Positions 51,577 through 60,608 of a stretch of DNA of 64,000 bases are shown piece after piece. The notes beneath the pieces were generated by a model. The model was not told the DNA's origin. It made no database searches and saw nothing but the letters and a program-made list of their open reading frames with translations. Within the stretch, counting starts at the first letter, position 1, and each line of letters begins with the position of its first letter. The stretch lies in assembly GCA_002381695.1 (NCBI GenBank), contig DFXM01000020.1, forward strand, positions 22,330-86,329. Direction: 5' to 3'. The stretch comes from Clostridium sp. UBA4108. GTDB lineage: Bacteria > Bacillota > Clostridia > Clostridiales > Clostridiaceae. The position numbers and the translations under genes are program-made.

Positions 51577-52902
51577 GTGAGACTTGAAATAGGAAATTTC
51601 AATGTTAGGGACATAATATTTGGAGAAAAGACAGAATTTTCTGACGGTGTTTTGATAATAAATAAACAGGAGGCATTAAGTTTTATTAAAGAAGACAAGC
51701 ACATTACAGAGGCAGATTTGTTTATAGTAAAACCAGGAGACAAAGTTAGACTTGTTCCAGTTAAAGAAGCTGTAGAACCAAGAATTAAGTTAAATGGAGA
51801 ACCATTATTCCCAGGATATACTGGTGAACTAACAAAAGCTGGAGAAGGTAGAAGCCATGCACTAAAGGGATGCTCTGTATTAGTAGTTGGTAAGCATTGG
51901 GGAGGATTCCAAGATGGACTTATTGATATGAGTGGTGAAGGAGCAAAATATACGTATTATTCACAGCTTAAAAATATAGTATTGGTTGCTGATACTGATG
52001 AGGAGTTTGAAAAGAGGGAGCAACAGAAGAAAAACAGAGCCTTAAGAGAAGCAGGTCATAAGTTAGCTGAATTCATAGGAAAGTGTGTTAAAGATTTAGA
52101 GGCAGAAGAAGTGGAAATATATGAATTAGATCCAGTATGTAATCGAGATAGTGAAGTAGAAAAGCTTCCTAAGATAGTATTTGTAATGCAACCACAATCG
52201 CAAATGGAAGAATTAGGATACAACACACTTTTATATGGTTGGGATATGAATAGAATGGTTCCAACTTTTATGCATCCAAATGAAGTTTTAGATGGGGCTG
52301 TAGTTTCAGGTAGTTTCATGCCTTGTTCATCAAAATGGAGCACTTATGAGTTTCAAAACAATCCTACAATTAAAAGATTGTATAAAGAACATGGAAAAAC
52401 AATAAACTTCTTAGGAATAATTATGTCAAATCTAAATGTAGCATTAGAGCAAAAAAATCGTTCTGCCCTATTTGTAGCTCAGATTGCAAAATCATTAGTA
52501 GCTGATGGAGCTATTGTTGCTGAAGAGGGATATGGAAATCCAGATGCAGATTTTACAGCTTGCATTGTGGCATTAGAGGATGTCGGAGTAAAAGTAGTTG
52601 GGTTAACTAATGAGTGTACAGGAAGAGATGGACAATCTCAACCATTAGTTTCAATGGACGAAAAGGCTGATGCAATAGTTTCTTGTGGAAACGTTTCAGA
52701 AATTATAAAGCTTCCTCCTATGGATACTGTAATAGGTGAATTACAAGCTTTGGGAAGAGATGGTTTATCAGGAGGATGGGCAAATGATGAATTATTAGGA
52801 CCATCAGTAAGGGAAGATGGCTCTATAATAATGGAAAATAATTCTATGTTCTGCGGAGATCAAGTATGCGGATGGTCTCCAAAGACAATGAAAGAGTTTT
52901 AA
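51577..52902 (+). CDS. grdI: Betaine (or sarcosine) reductase component B, alpha subunit
   Basis: Proprotein subunit of the substrate-specific component B of glycine/sarcosine/betaine reductase, which activates the substrate so that the selenoether intermediate can form. The 441-residue protein has LEIGNFNVRDI at its start, GKHWGGFQDGLIDMSG, and the GALVAEEGYGN-like region. The internal Cys in LTNECTGRDGQ lies where related proproteins are cleaved to make a carbonyl (pyruvoyl) group. It starts at GTG 51577 behind AAAGAGGTG. Betaine rather than sarcosine or glycine is chosen because a betaine-type carrier follows. Component A and C genes are not in the window. Confidence 0.85.
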   Translation: MRLEIGNFNVRDIIFGEKTEFSDGVLIINKQEALSFIKEDKHITEADLFIVKPGDKVRLVPVKEAVEPRIKLNGEPLFPGYTGELTKAGEGRSHALKGCSVLVVGKHWGGFQDGLIDMSGEGAKYTYYSQLKNIVLVADTDEEFEKREQQKKNRALREAGHKLAEFIGKCVKDLEAEEVEIYELDPVCNRDSEVEKLPKIVFVMQPQSQMEELGYNTLLYGWDMNRMVPTFMHPNEVLDGAVVSGSFMPCSSKWSTYEFQNNPTIKRLYKEHGKTINFLGIIMSNLNVALEQKNRSALFVAQIAKSLVADGAIVAEEGYGNPDADFTACIVALEDVGVKVVGLTNECTGRDGQSQPLVSMDEKADAIVSCGNVSEIIKLPPMDTVIGELQALGRDGLSGGWANDELLGPSVREDGSIIMENNSMFCGDQVCGWSPKTMKEF

Positions 52903-52914
52903 GGAGGGAAAGAA

Positions 52915-54225
52915 ATGAAGAAGGCTGTTATATATATAAATCAGTTTTTTGGACAAATAGGTGGAGAAGATAAGGCAGATTTTGAACCCGTAGTAAAAGA
53001 AGGGTTGATTGGACCAGCTATGGAATTAAATAAACATTTAGATGCTGAAGTAACCCATACTATAATTTGCGGTGATAATTTCATAGGTTCTAATAAGGAT
53101 GAAGCTGTAAAAAGAATTATTAGTGAGTTAGAAAATATACCCTTTGATATTTTCTTTGCGGGACCTGCTTTTCAGGCTGGAAGATATGGAGTAGCCTGTG
53201 GAGAAATATGCAAGGCTGTTAAAGAACACTTTAATGTACCAGTTATAACATCAATGCATGTGGAAAATCCAGGTGTAGAAATGTTTAAGAAGGACATGTA
53301 TGTCTTTATGGGAGGTCATAGCGCTGCAAAAATGAGAGAAGACATAAAGAATATGGCTAAGTTTGGTAATAAGATATTAAATGGACATGAAAACATTGGA
53401 GCAGATGAAGAGGGATATTACTCAAGAGGTATAAGGCATCAAGTTTGGAGAGAAGATGGTAAAAATGGAGCAGATAGGGCAGTAGATATGATTATTGCTA
53501 AAGTCAACGGAACGCCATTTATAACTGAACTTCCTATACCAAAAACAGATAGAGTGCCAGTAGCTCCACCTATAAAAGATTTAAAGGAAGCAACAATTGC
53601 TCTTATGACTACTGGTGGTATTGTACCTGTAGACAATCCAGATAGAATTCAATCAGCTTCAGCTACAAGATGGGGAAGATATAACATCTCTGGAGTTGAC
53701 GATTTATTGGCAGGAGTTTATAAAACTATTCATGCAGGATTTGATCCAGCAGCTGCAGATGCTGATCCGGATGTAATTGCTCCAGTTGATGTATTAAGAG
53801 AATATGAGAAAGAAGGCAAATTTAAAAAGTTACATGACTATTTTTATGCAACCGTAGGAACAGGGACAACTCAAGCAGAAGCTAAAAGAATGGCTAACGA
53901 AATCCTAGTTTATCTTCAAAATGAAGGTATAGACGGAGTTATAATGGTTTCTACGTGAGGAACTTGTACACGTTGCGGTGCAACTATGGTAAAAGCAATT
54001 GAAAAAGCTGGTATTCCAATTGTACAAATGGCTAATCTAATACCAGTAGCTAAAACTGCTGGTGCTAATAAAATTGTATCAACTATATCTATACCTTACC
54101 CATTAGGGGATCCTTCAACAACGAAAGAAGAACAGTGGAATCTTCGTTATCATAGAGTAGGAGTGGCACTAGATGCATTAACAGCCCATACAGAAGAGCC
54201 AACAGTATTTAAAGTTAAGTATTAA
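52915..54225 (+). CDS. grdH: Betaine (or sarcosine) reductase component B, selenocysteine beta subunit
   Basis: Selenoprotein subunit of 436 residues, read through an in-frame UGA at 53956-53958 as selenocysteine 348. The active motif is Ser-Thr-Sec-Gly-Thr-Cys-Thr-Arg-Cys-Gly, the UxxCxxC layout known for GrdB/GrdF/GrdH. Homology-like sequence is continuous on both sides of the UGA (upstream to VIMVST, downstream MVKAIEKAGIPIVQMANLIPVA), so this is recoding and not a truncation. The N-terminal half has VTHTIICGDNFIG and FFAGPAFQAGRYG. It starts 12 bp after grdI behind AAGGAGGG. A SECIS-like hairpin directly follows the UGA. Confidence 0.92.
53956..53986 (+). promoter_or_regulatory. UGA selenocysteine codon with bacterial SECIS hairpin
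   Basis: The TGA is followed 13 nt later by GTTGC-GGT-GCAAC (53972-53984), a perfect 5-bp stem with a G/U-containing loop. Position and shape suit a SelB-recognised bacterial SECIS element. Confidence 0.75.
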
Positions 54226-54275
54226 ATTTTAGTTTAAGTAATTTATGATTTTAAATGAAATGGAGGCATATTATA

Positions 54276-55799
54276 ATGGGGAATGCAAAGCTAGATATAA
54301 AGACTAATAAAATCAAAAGTAGTAATTCAGTATTTTATATATCTCTAATAGCAACTTTTTTAATAGTTATTTGGGGAATAATTGATAAAAGTGGTTTTGA
54401 AAATATGTCTAATAAAGCACTAGAATTCTTAACTGATAAATTTGGGTGGGCTTATTTAATATCAATGTTCATATTTGTAGTATTTGCATTAATGTTGGCT
54501 TTTAGTAAATTTGGTAAAATTAGATTAGGAAGTGATGACTCAAAGCCGGAGTATAGTACTATATCGTGGTTTGCTATGTTATTTGGAGCGGGAATGGGAA
54601 TAGGTTTAGTATTTTGGGGGATTGCTGAACCAATAGCACATTTTACATCTCCAATGGGGAATATAGAGCCAGGAAGTGTAGAAGCTGCTAACTTTGCTAT
54701 AAAATCCTCTTTTATGCATTGGGGATTCCATCCTTGGGCTAACTACAGTATTATTGGTCTTGCTTTAGCTTATTTTCAGTTTAGAAAGAACAAACCTGGC
54801 TTAATAAGCAGTATATTTATTCCTCTTTTAGGTGAAGAAAGAGTTGCAGGACCCATTGGAAAAACTATTGACATATTAGCAGTATTCGCTACAGTAGCAG
54901 GAGTAGCTACATCTTTAGGATTAGGAACATTACAAATTAATAGTGGGTTAGGCTATTTGTTTAATATACCAGAAACACAAATGGTTCAATTAATAATAAT
55001 ATCTGTAATTACTGTAATATTTATATGGACAGCTGTTAGTGGTATAGAGAAAGGTATAAGTGCAATCTCTAATGTAAACTTAGTATTAGCCTTTGGTATA
55101 CTTATTTTATCTTTCTTAATTGGTCCTAGTATAAAAATGATTAATGCATTAATAGGTGGAACAGGAGCATATTTAGGAGACTTTGTAAATGGCAGCTTAT
55201 GTATTGAAGCCTTTGGTGATAACAAATGGTTAAAAAGCTGGAGAATTTTCTATTGGGCATGGTGGATAGCTTGGGCACCATTTGTAGGAATTTTTATTGC
55301 AAGAATTTCAAAGGGAAGAACAATAAGAGAATTCATAATTGGAGTTATTGCAGCACCTAGTATAGCTTCATTAGTATGGTTTTCTATCTTTGGTACACTA
55401 GGAATTGACTTAGGAATAACAGGAAAGATAGGCATAGATGCTTTGAAGAATATTGCTGCAGTGCCAGAAACAGCATTTTTCAAGATTATATATAATTATC
55501 CCCTAGGTGCAGTTATTTCTATAATCACAGTTGTATTACTAGGAACGTTTTTTATAACATCAGCAAACTCAGCAACCTTTGTGCTTGGGATGTTAACATC
55601 TGAAGGAGACTTGAATCCTTCAAACTTTAAAAAAATACTATGGGGTATAGTTCAAGCTTTATTGGCAACAGTATTACTTTTAGCAGGTGGGTTATCTTCT
55701 TTGCAAACAGCCTCTGTTGCAGCGGCATTTCCCTTTATATTTGTAATGTTATTAAGTTGTGTTTCCTTGTGGAAGGCATTGAAATCAGAAGAATTGTAA
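54276..55799 (+). CDS. BCCT-family betaine/choline/carnitine transporter
   Basis: A 507-residue secondary transporter with 12 predicted helices. Family motifs are GIGLVFWGIAEPIAHF (about residue 105), the tryptophan-rich FYWAWWIAWAPFVGIFIARISKGRT (helix 8 region, about residue 325) and SANSATFVLGM. It is expected to import glycine betaine driven by an ion gradient. ATG 54276 follows GGAGG. It lies 50 bp after grdH, so the substrate is most likely the one reduced by the grd gene products. The C-terminal tail ends soon after helix 12, so it lacks the long osmosensory tail of BetP. Confidence 0.9.
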   Translation: MGNAKLDIKTNKIKSSNSVFYISLIATFLIVIWGIIDKSGFENMSNKALEFLTDKFGWAYLISMFIFVVFALMLAFSKFGKIRLGSDDSKPEYSTISWFAMLFGAGMGIGLVFWGIAEPIAHFTSPMGNIEPGSVEAANFAIKSSFMHWGFHPWANYSIIGLALAYFQFRKNKPGLISSIFIPLLGEERVAGPIGKTIDILAVFATVAGVATSLGLGTLQINSGLGYLFNIPETQMVQLIIISVITVIFIWTAVSGIEKGISAISNVNLVLAFGILILSFLIGPSIKMINALIGGTGAYLGDFVNGSLCIEAFGDNKWLKSWRIFYWAWWIAWAPFVGIFIARISKGRTIREFIIGVIAAPSIASLVWFSIFGTLGIDLGITGKIGIDALKNIAAVPETAFFKIIYNYPLGAVISIITVVLLGTFFITSANSATFVLGMLTSEGDLNPSNFKKILWGIVQALLATVLLLAGGLSSLQTASVAAAFPFIFVMLLSCVSLWKALKSEEL

Positions 55800-55891
55800 A
55801 TGACATTAAAGCCTATTATTCAGAAATAAAAGAGAGGAAAAATAGAAAAATAAGGCCCATTCTTGACAAATAAATTTGGCAGCAGTAAAAT

Positions 55892-55945
55892 AAACACCAT
55901 ATCAATAGTTGATTATGTAAACTATTGATATGGTGTTTGTATTTT
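55892..55945 (+). terminator. Terminator after the BCCT gene
   Basis: A perfect 19-bp stem (AAACACCATATCAATAGTT with its complement) closes a 9-nt loop and is followed by GTATTTTG. It ends the grd operon. Confidence 0.85.
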
Positions 55946-56018
55946 GTTTATATTTAAGCAAATACTCATTCTATACAGAGAATATATTTAAAAATAATTA
56001 TTGTAGAAGGTGAAAGGT

Positions 56019-58520
56019 ATGGTAAAAAGTAATAAATGGATTATGATAAAAGGAGCCAGAGAGAATAATCTAAAAAATATAGATGTTAAATTTCCTAGGA
56101 ATAAAGTCACTGTAGTAACGGGAGTTTCTGGTTCTGGAAAATCTTCATTAATGTTTAACATATTTTGTCAAGAAGGAGAAAGAAAATTTATAAGTGCTAC
56201 TGGAAAAGCTCCAGATAAGGTTAGACGTCCTGATTATGATAATATCTATGGATTAGCACCAATTATAAGTGTTAGCCAGAATAACTATAACAATAATCCT
56301 AGATCTACCGTAGGAACATACAGTGAGATATATACTTATTTACGTCTACTATATACAGCTATTGGTGAAAGGGAATGTCCACACTGTCATAAAAATATTG
56401 AATTAGCTAAATTGCGTACTCTACCCGTCTCTATAAGCGAGAATGATAGTTACAATGATGAAATGTATTTATGTCCAGAATGTAAATACCCAGTAGAAAA
56501 TATTACAATGGCGCATTTTTCTTTTAATACTACTGCTGGAGCCTGTGAAAGATGTATGGGGTTAGGTGAAGTTGTTGATCCAATTTATGATAAAGTAGTT
56601 GATTATAACCTTTCAATAAAGGAAGGTGGAATTAAAGTTTGGAAAAAAGGTTTCGTTTGGCATTTTGGACCATTACTGGTTAGGGCCGCAAAATATTATA
56701 ATCTTCCATTGGAAACGGAAGATCTTGATAGACCAATTGGTGAGTTAGATGAGATGGTGAAACATCTTATTTTATTTGGTACAGATGACCCTAAAATTCG
56801 AGAATTATGTCAAGGTAAGCCTGCCCCTACTAATATGAAAGATGGAAGATATGAAGGGGCTATTAACAGCTTAATGAGAAGGTATGAAGAAGAAGCACAG
56901 GAAGATGGAACAACAGAAGATATTTCAATATTTTTCAAATCAATAACTTGTCCAGAATGTAAAGGAACCAGGTTAAAAAAATCTAATTTAGAAGTAATGG
57001 TAAACAGTACTCATATACATCATGTTTTTACTAAATCCATTGAAGAACTTGTAAAATGGATAAATAGCTTAAAAGCATCTATTTCTAACGAATACTTAGA
57101 AATTGCAAAAACAATATTATCTGATTTAGAAGAAAGATGTGAAAGTTTATGTAATGTGGGACTAGGTTATTTATCCTTAGATCGTGGATTTTCTAGCTTA
57201 TCAGGAGGAGAAGCCCAAAGAATGAGACTAGCTTCTTTATTGAATGCTGATTTATCAGGAATGATCTGCGTTTTAGATGAGCCAACTTCTGGATTACATC
57301 CTAAAGATACTGATAAGTTAGTTAATTCAATAAAACAATTACGTGATTTAGGAAATACGGTTATTGTAATTGAACATGATTTAGATGTAATAAAGGAAGC
57401 GGACTATGTTGTAGATATTGGTCCTGAAGCTGGAAATGATGGAGGTTATTTAGTATTTGAAGGTACTATTTATGATTTCTTAAAATGTGAAGAGTCTATA
57501 ACTGCTAAATGGTTAAAGAATGATAAAAAAGAGTTAAAAACACAGTGTAGAAAAGGAGATAAACAATTAGTGATTAAAAATGCTACTGCAAATAACCTAA
57601 AAAATATTAGTACTGTTATTCCACTAAATACAATTACTGTTATAGCAGGGGTATCTGGTTCCGGTAAATCTACCTTAATTTTTAATGAATTACTAAATTC
57701 TTTAAATACAGATTTGAAATGTGAAAGTGAAAAACTAGAAGGGACAGAGTGTATAAATAGACTTGTAGTTGTAGATCAAAAAGCTATGGGCAAGGTTTCA
57801 CGGTCTAACGCAGCTACTTATACAAAGGTTTTTGATGATATAAGAGATTTTTTTAAAGAAGAAGCAAAAAAACAGGGAAAAAATATTAAAGCATCAGATT
57901 TTTCATTTAATGTGACAGGTGGTAGATGTAGCACTTGTAAAGGTACGGGGAAAATAAAAATTCAAATGCATTTTATGCCAACTCAATTTATTACCTGTTC
58001 TTCTTGTAAAGGTAAAAGATATAATGAAACGATTTTAGGAGTAAAATACAAAGGGTATAATATTGCTGACGTTTTAGAGATGACTGTTAAGGAAGCAAAA
58101 AATCTTTTTTATGATATTCCAAAGATAAGAGTAAAACTTGATTGCTTATATAATATTGGCTTAGGATATCTAAAGCTAGGTCAACCAGCAGATACTCTGT
58201 CAGGGGGAGAGGGTCAAAGAATAAAGCTTGCATCTGAACTAACTTTGAGTAAAAATAAAAATACACTATACATTCTTGATGAACCTTCAAGAGGATTGCA
58301 TGAGAATGACACGGAAAAATTAATGAATATATTAAATCAACTAGTTGAAGAAGGTAACAGTGTTATTATGATTGAACATAATTTAAGTATTATTAGTAAG
58401 GCTGACTGGATTATTGAACTTGGACCTGAGGGTGGAGCTAAAGGTGGATTTTTAATTGCAGAAGGAACACCACAAGTAATAAGAGAAAATTCAAAATCAA
58501 TTTTAAAAGAATATTTATAA
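56019..58520 (+). CDS. UvrA2-like ATPase without the UvrB-binding domain
   Basis: An 833-residue protein with two ABC ATPase modules in the UvrA arrangement. Module 1 has GVSGSGKSSLMFN and LSGGEAQRMRLASLL with VLDEPTSGLHP; module 2 has GVSGSGKSTLIFN and LSGGEGQRIKLASEL with ILDEPSRGLHE. Zinc cysteines are present (CPHC...CPEC, CERC, CPEC and CSTC...CSSC). Between CPHC and CPEC there are only about 35 residues, where true UvrA holds a UvrB-binding domain of about 110, so that domain is missing. This defines the UvrA2/DrrC class, often tied to tolerance of DNA-binding drugs. ATG 56019 follows AGAAGGTGA. Confidence 0.85.
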   Translation: MVKSNKWIMIKGARENNLKNIDVKFPRNKVTVVTGVSGSGKSSLMFNIFCQEGERKFISATGKAPDKVRRPDYDNIYGLAPIISVSQNNYNNNPRSTVGTYSEIYTYLRLLYTAIGERECPHCHKNIELAKLRTLPVSISENDSYNDEMYLCPECKYPVENITMAHFSFNTTAGACERCMGLGEVVDPIYDKVVDYNLSIKEGGIKVWKKGFVWHFGPLLVRAAKYYNLPLETEDLDRPIGELDEMVKHLILFGTDDPKIRELCQGKPAPTNMKDGRYEGAINSLMRRYEEEAQEDGTTEDISIFFKSITCPECKGTRLKKSNLEVMVNSTHIHHVFTKSIEELVKWINSLKASISNEYLEIAKTILSDLEERCESLCNVGLGYLSLDRGFSSLSGGEAQRMRLASLLNADLSGMICVLDEPTSGLHPKDTDKLVNSIKQLRDLGNTVIVIEHDLDVIKEADYVVDIGPEAGNDGGYLVFEGTIYDFLKCEESITAKWLKNDKKELKTQCRKGDKQLVIKNATANNLKNISTVIPLNTITVIAGVSGSGKSTLIFNELLNSLNTDLKCESEKLEGTECINRLVVVDQKAMGKVSRSNAATYTKVFDDIRDFFKEEAKKQGKNIKASDFSFNVTGGRCSTCKGTGKIKIQMHFMPTQFITCSSCKGKRYNETILGVKYKGYNIADVLEMTVKEAKNLFYDIPKIRVKLDCLYNIGLGYLKLGQPADTLSGGEGQRIKLASELTLSKNKNTLYILDEPSRGLHENDTEKLMNILNQLVEEGNSVIMIEHNLSIISKADWIIELGPEGGAKGGFLIAEGTPQVIRENSKSILKEYL

Positions 58521-58550
58521 ATATTGAATAGTACGAAAGGAATAATAGAT

Positions 58551-58964
58551 ATGACGATTAAAGAAGAGTTTAAAAAAGAATATATTGAGTTTCAGTGCAA
58601 GATTGTTTCCCATCACAATAATTTTAATGTAGAGGGAATTTCTTCAGCCCAATATAATATTATTGATTGTTTAGAAAAAGAGGGGCCTAAAACTACTCGT
58701 GATTTAGCAGAAATTTTAAATATTACAGTATCTGCTGTTTCAAAATTAAACAAAAAGTTATTAGAAAAAAATATGATTATCCAAACTCGTAATGAAAATG
58801 ATCGACGATATTTTTACAATTCCATAACAGATGAGGGGCGTTGTTTTTTAAAAAGAGCAGAGAATTCACGCAATGAAATTGTAAAGGGAATTGAAAATAG
58901 TTTAACAGATGAAGAACTAAAGCAATTTATACATATATGTAGAAAAATAAATAAATCTTTATAA
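58551..58964 (+). CDS. MarR-family transcriptional regulator
   Basis: A 137-residue winged-helix regulator with the MarR core LEKEGPKTTRDLAEILNITVSAVSKLNKKLLEKNMI (about residues 35-75) and the wing RNENDRRYFYNSITDEG. It follows the UvrA2-like gene by 30 bp in the same direction, behind GAAAGGAA. It probably senses a small aromatic or drug-like compound and controls that gene. Confidence 0.85.
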   Translation: MTIKEEFKKEYIEFQCKIVSHHNNFNVEGISSAQYNIIDCLEKEGPKTTRDLAEILNITVSAVSKLNKKLLEKNMIIQTRNENDRRYFYNSITDEGRCFLKRAENSRNEIVKGIENSLTDEELKQFIHICRKINKSL

Positions 58965-58995
58965 AAGGGTTATGAATCGTTAGCATTAAGATATT

Positions 58996-59040
58996 AGAGA
59001 GAAAACTACAGCATAAGATTAGTTTTCTCTCTTTATTCTT
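58996..59040 (+). terminator. Terminator after the MarR gene
   Basis: AGAGAGAAAACTA pairs with TAGTTTTCTCTCT over an 11-nt loop, followed by TTATTCTT. Confidence 0.85.
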
Positions 59041-59097
59041 AGTATGAAATAGCATAAATATTTAAGTAATATAGATATGAGAACTAAATTTTAAAAA

Positions 59098-59337
59098 TTA
59101 TCTATCGTTCATTAACTTTTCAATTTCTGATGTGAAATCACTTAGCTTTATATCTAAATTCTCACAAATTTTAAAAATAATATTTAGAGTAGGCTTTCTT
59201 TTTTCTCTTTCGAGTAAACTTATATAGGTTCTATCAATTTCACATTTATGAGCTAGCTCTTCCTGGGACAATCCGTATTTTAGCCTATTGGTTTTTAATG
59301 CTATTGCAATTGCCTCTTCTAATGTCATAAAATTCAC
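59098..59337 (-). CDS. XRE-family helix-turn-helix regulator
   Basis: A 79-residue single-domain Cro/CI-type DNA-binding protein with the five-helix core (KTNRLKYGLSQEELAHKCEIDRTYISLLEREKRKPTLNIIFKICENLDI, split across residues 14-65). It lacks a sensor domain, so it may act through dimerisation or a partner. The start codon lies behind GAGGTGA. It is divergent from a Spo0E-type gene across a 148-bp gap that holds repeated TAGTCTAC sites. Confidence 0.85.
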   Translation of the reverse strand: MNFMTLEEAIAIALKTNRLKYGLSQEELAHKCEIDRTYISLLEREKRKPTLNIIFKICENLDIKLSDFTSEIEKLMNDR

Positions 59338-59371
59338 CTCTTAGGAATAATTTTCAAAGAAATACTATAAG

Positions 59372-59393
59372 TAGTCTACTGACTATAGTCTAC
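59372..59393. promoter_or_regulatory. Candidate XRE operator in the divergent promoter region
   Basis: TAGTCTAC occurs at 59372-59379 and 59386-59393, and GACTATAGTC between them (59381-59390) is a perfect palindrome. TATGAT downstream (about 59412-59417) may be the -10 of the Spo0E gene with its -35 inside the second TAGTCTAC. The site could control both divergent genes. Confidence 0.5.
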
Positions 59394-59484
59394 AAAATGG
59401 TATTTTATGTTATGATAGTAGGTGTTGAAAAATTAATGTGATAGTAAATGCAAACAGTTAGGGGAATGGAAGTGAAATGATTAT

Positions 59485-59658
59485 ATGATTGAAGAGAGAA
59501 TGGATAAGCTAAGAGAAAAGCTACATTTATTAATTGAAAGAAAAGCAGATTATGAAGAAATACTGAAGGCAAGTCAGGAATTAGATAAATGTATTTCAGA
59601 ATTTACAGCTAAAAGCATAATTAGTACAATCACTTCACCTACTTTAACAAAAAAGTAA
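59485..59658 (+). CDS. Spo0E-family aspartyl-phosphate phosphatase
   Basis: A 57-residue protein too short for most gene finders. It has the helical-hairpin signature of Spo0E phosphatases, ILKASQELDKCISEF (about residues 26-40), with the SQELD motif whose Asp removes phosphate from Spo0A. The N-terminal helix MDKLREKLHLLIERK is also typical. It starts at ATG 59485 with GGAAGTG 10 nt upstream. It should delay entry into sporulation; control by the divergent XRE protein is inferred from position. Confidence 0.8.
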   Translation: MIEERMDKLREKLHLLIERKADYEEILKASQELDKCISEFTAKSIISTITSPTLTKK

Positions 59659-59752
59659 GTGAGAGTAAATAAATTTATTTTAATTAATATTAGCTTTAAC
59701 TTATATGACATCATATAATTGGTTTTATCATAAAACTAATAAAATGATTAAA

Positions 59753-59790
59753 TAATGCCCACAGAATCTATGATTATTCTATGGGCATTA
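59753..59790. terminator. Hairpin downstream of the Spo0E gene
   Basis: TAATGCCCACAGAAT pairs with ATTCTATGGGCATTA with one mismatch. The T run is poor on the plus strand, so terminator function is uncertain. Confidence 0.5.
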
Positions 59791-59902
59791 TATGATGAAG
59801 AGTGGTTTTGAATTTGGATTTTGCTTTATGAATTGTTAAAAGTAGCTAAGTAATATATAATTATTTTAACTTTTATATAAAATTATGACTGGGGGAAATA
59901 AG

Positions 59903-60391
59903 TTGATTAACATTGTTAAAGCAGTGAGTTCAGATGTAAACTTTATTGCTGAGGTATGTAGAGATGCGGAAGGGTTGTACTCAAAGATAATACCAAAGTC
60001 ATTTAATAAACAAGCTGATAGATATAGAAGAAATGGACTGCCACAGGAATATGATATCTATATTATTAGGTATGGAGAAAATAATGTTGGATTCTTAGGG
60101 ATGGCAGAGTTGAATACGGATACTATTTATTTAGTTGCATTATATTTCTTAACTAAACTTCAACGAAGAGGTTTAGGAACTATAGTAATGGACAAGTTAA
60201 GAGAAGATGAGTTTAAAGGGAAACATGTTATTCTTCAAGTGCATAAAGAAGCTATATGGGCCTACGATTTTTATATTAAAAATGGATTTAAAGTAGTATC
60301 AGAGGATTTTAACACAATTAGAAATTATGTAGATGGAATGAGGAATTTTGCAATCTCTTCTACAATTTTGATGAGTAATAGTTTTAGGTGA
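59903..60391 (+). CDS. GNAT-family N-acetyltransferase
   Basis: A 162-residue acetyltransferase. The acetyl-CoA loop is QRRGLGTIVMDKLRE (about residue 92), preceded by a strand LVALYFLTK and followed by YDFYIKNGFKVV, the usual GNAT end. TTG 59903 is preferred because GGGGG lies 7 nt before it; ATG 59885 lies upstream of that site. The substrate is unknown. Confidence 0.8.
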   Translation: MINIVKAVSSDVNFIAEVCRDAEGLYSKIIPKSFNKQADRYRRNGLPQEYDIYIIRYGENNVGFLGMAELNTDTIYLVALYFLTKLQRRGLGTIVMDKLREDEFKGKHVILQVHKEAIWAYDFYIKNGFKVVSEDFNTIRNYVDGMRNFAISSTILMSNSFR

Positions 60392-60424
60392 AAAATGGGA
60401 ATAAGTATTTATAAATATTTTAGG

Positions 60425-60462
60425 AAAAGACAATTAATGTTTAATTATTAATTGTCTTTTTC
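60425..60462 (+). terminator. Terminator after the GNAT gene
   Basis: A perfect 14-bp stem (AAAAGACAATTAAT with ATTAATTGTCTTTT) over an 8-nt loop runs into TTTTC. Confidence 0.85.
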
Positions 60463-60487
60463 TATGTGTTTTCATGCTTAAGTTTTA

Positions 60488-60549
60488 TTGACATATAATA
60501 TTATACGGCATATAGTATTATTAAAAGAATATTATACGCTGTATAATAT
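60488..60549 (+). promoter_or_regulatory. PadR operon promoter with two operator palindromes
   Basis: TTGACA (60488-60493) and TATAGT (60511-60516) are 17 bp apart. The palindrome ATATTATAC-GCT-GTATAATAT (60529-60549) is perfect over 9 bp per arm, and a related imperfect copy covers the spacer and -10 (ATATTATAC-GGC-ATATAGTAT, 60498-60518). Such a pair suits autorepression by the PadR protein encoded downstream. Confidence 0.6.
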
Positions 60550-60608
60550 ATAAAACTAAATAGTACATGTAAGCTATAGTTTATATAGACATCATTGGAG
60601 GTGGAAAT

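Noticed and set aside
53956..53958. TGA that would split the reductase gene into two open frames, suggesting a pseudogene
   Set aside because: The coding sequence continues in the same frame with the UxxCxxC motif of component B and a SECIS-like hairpin. It is a selenocysteine codon.
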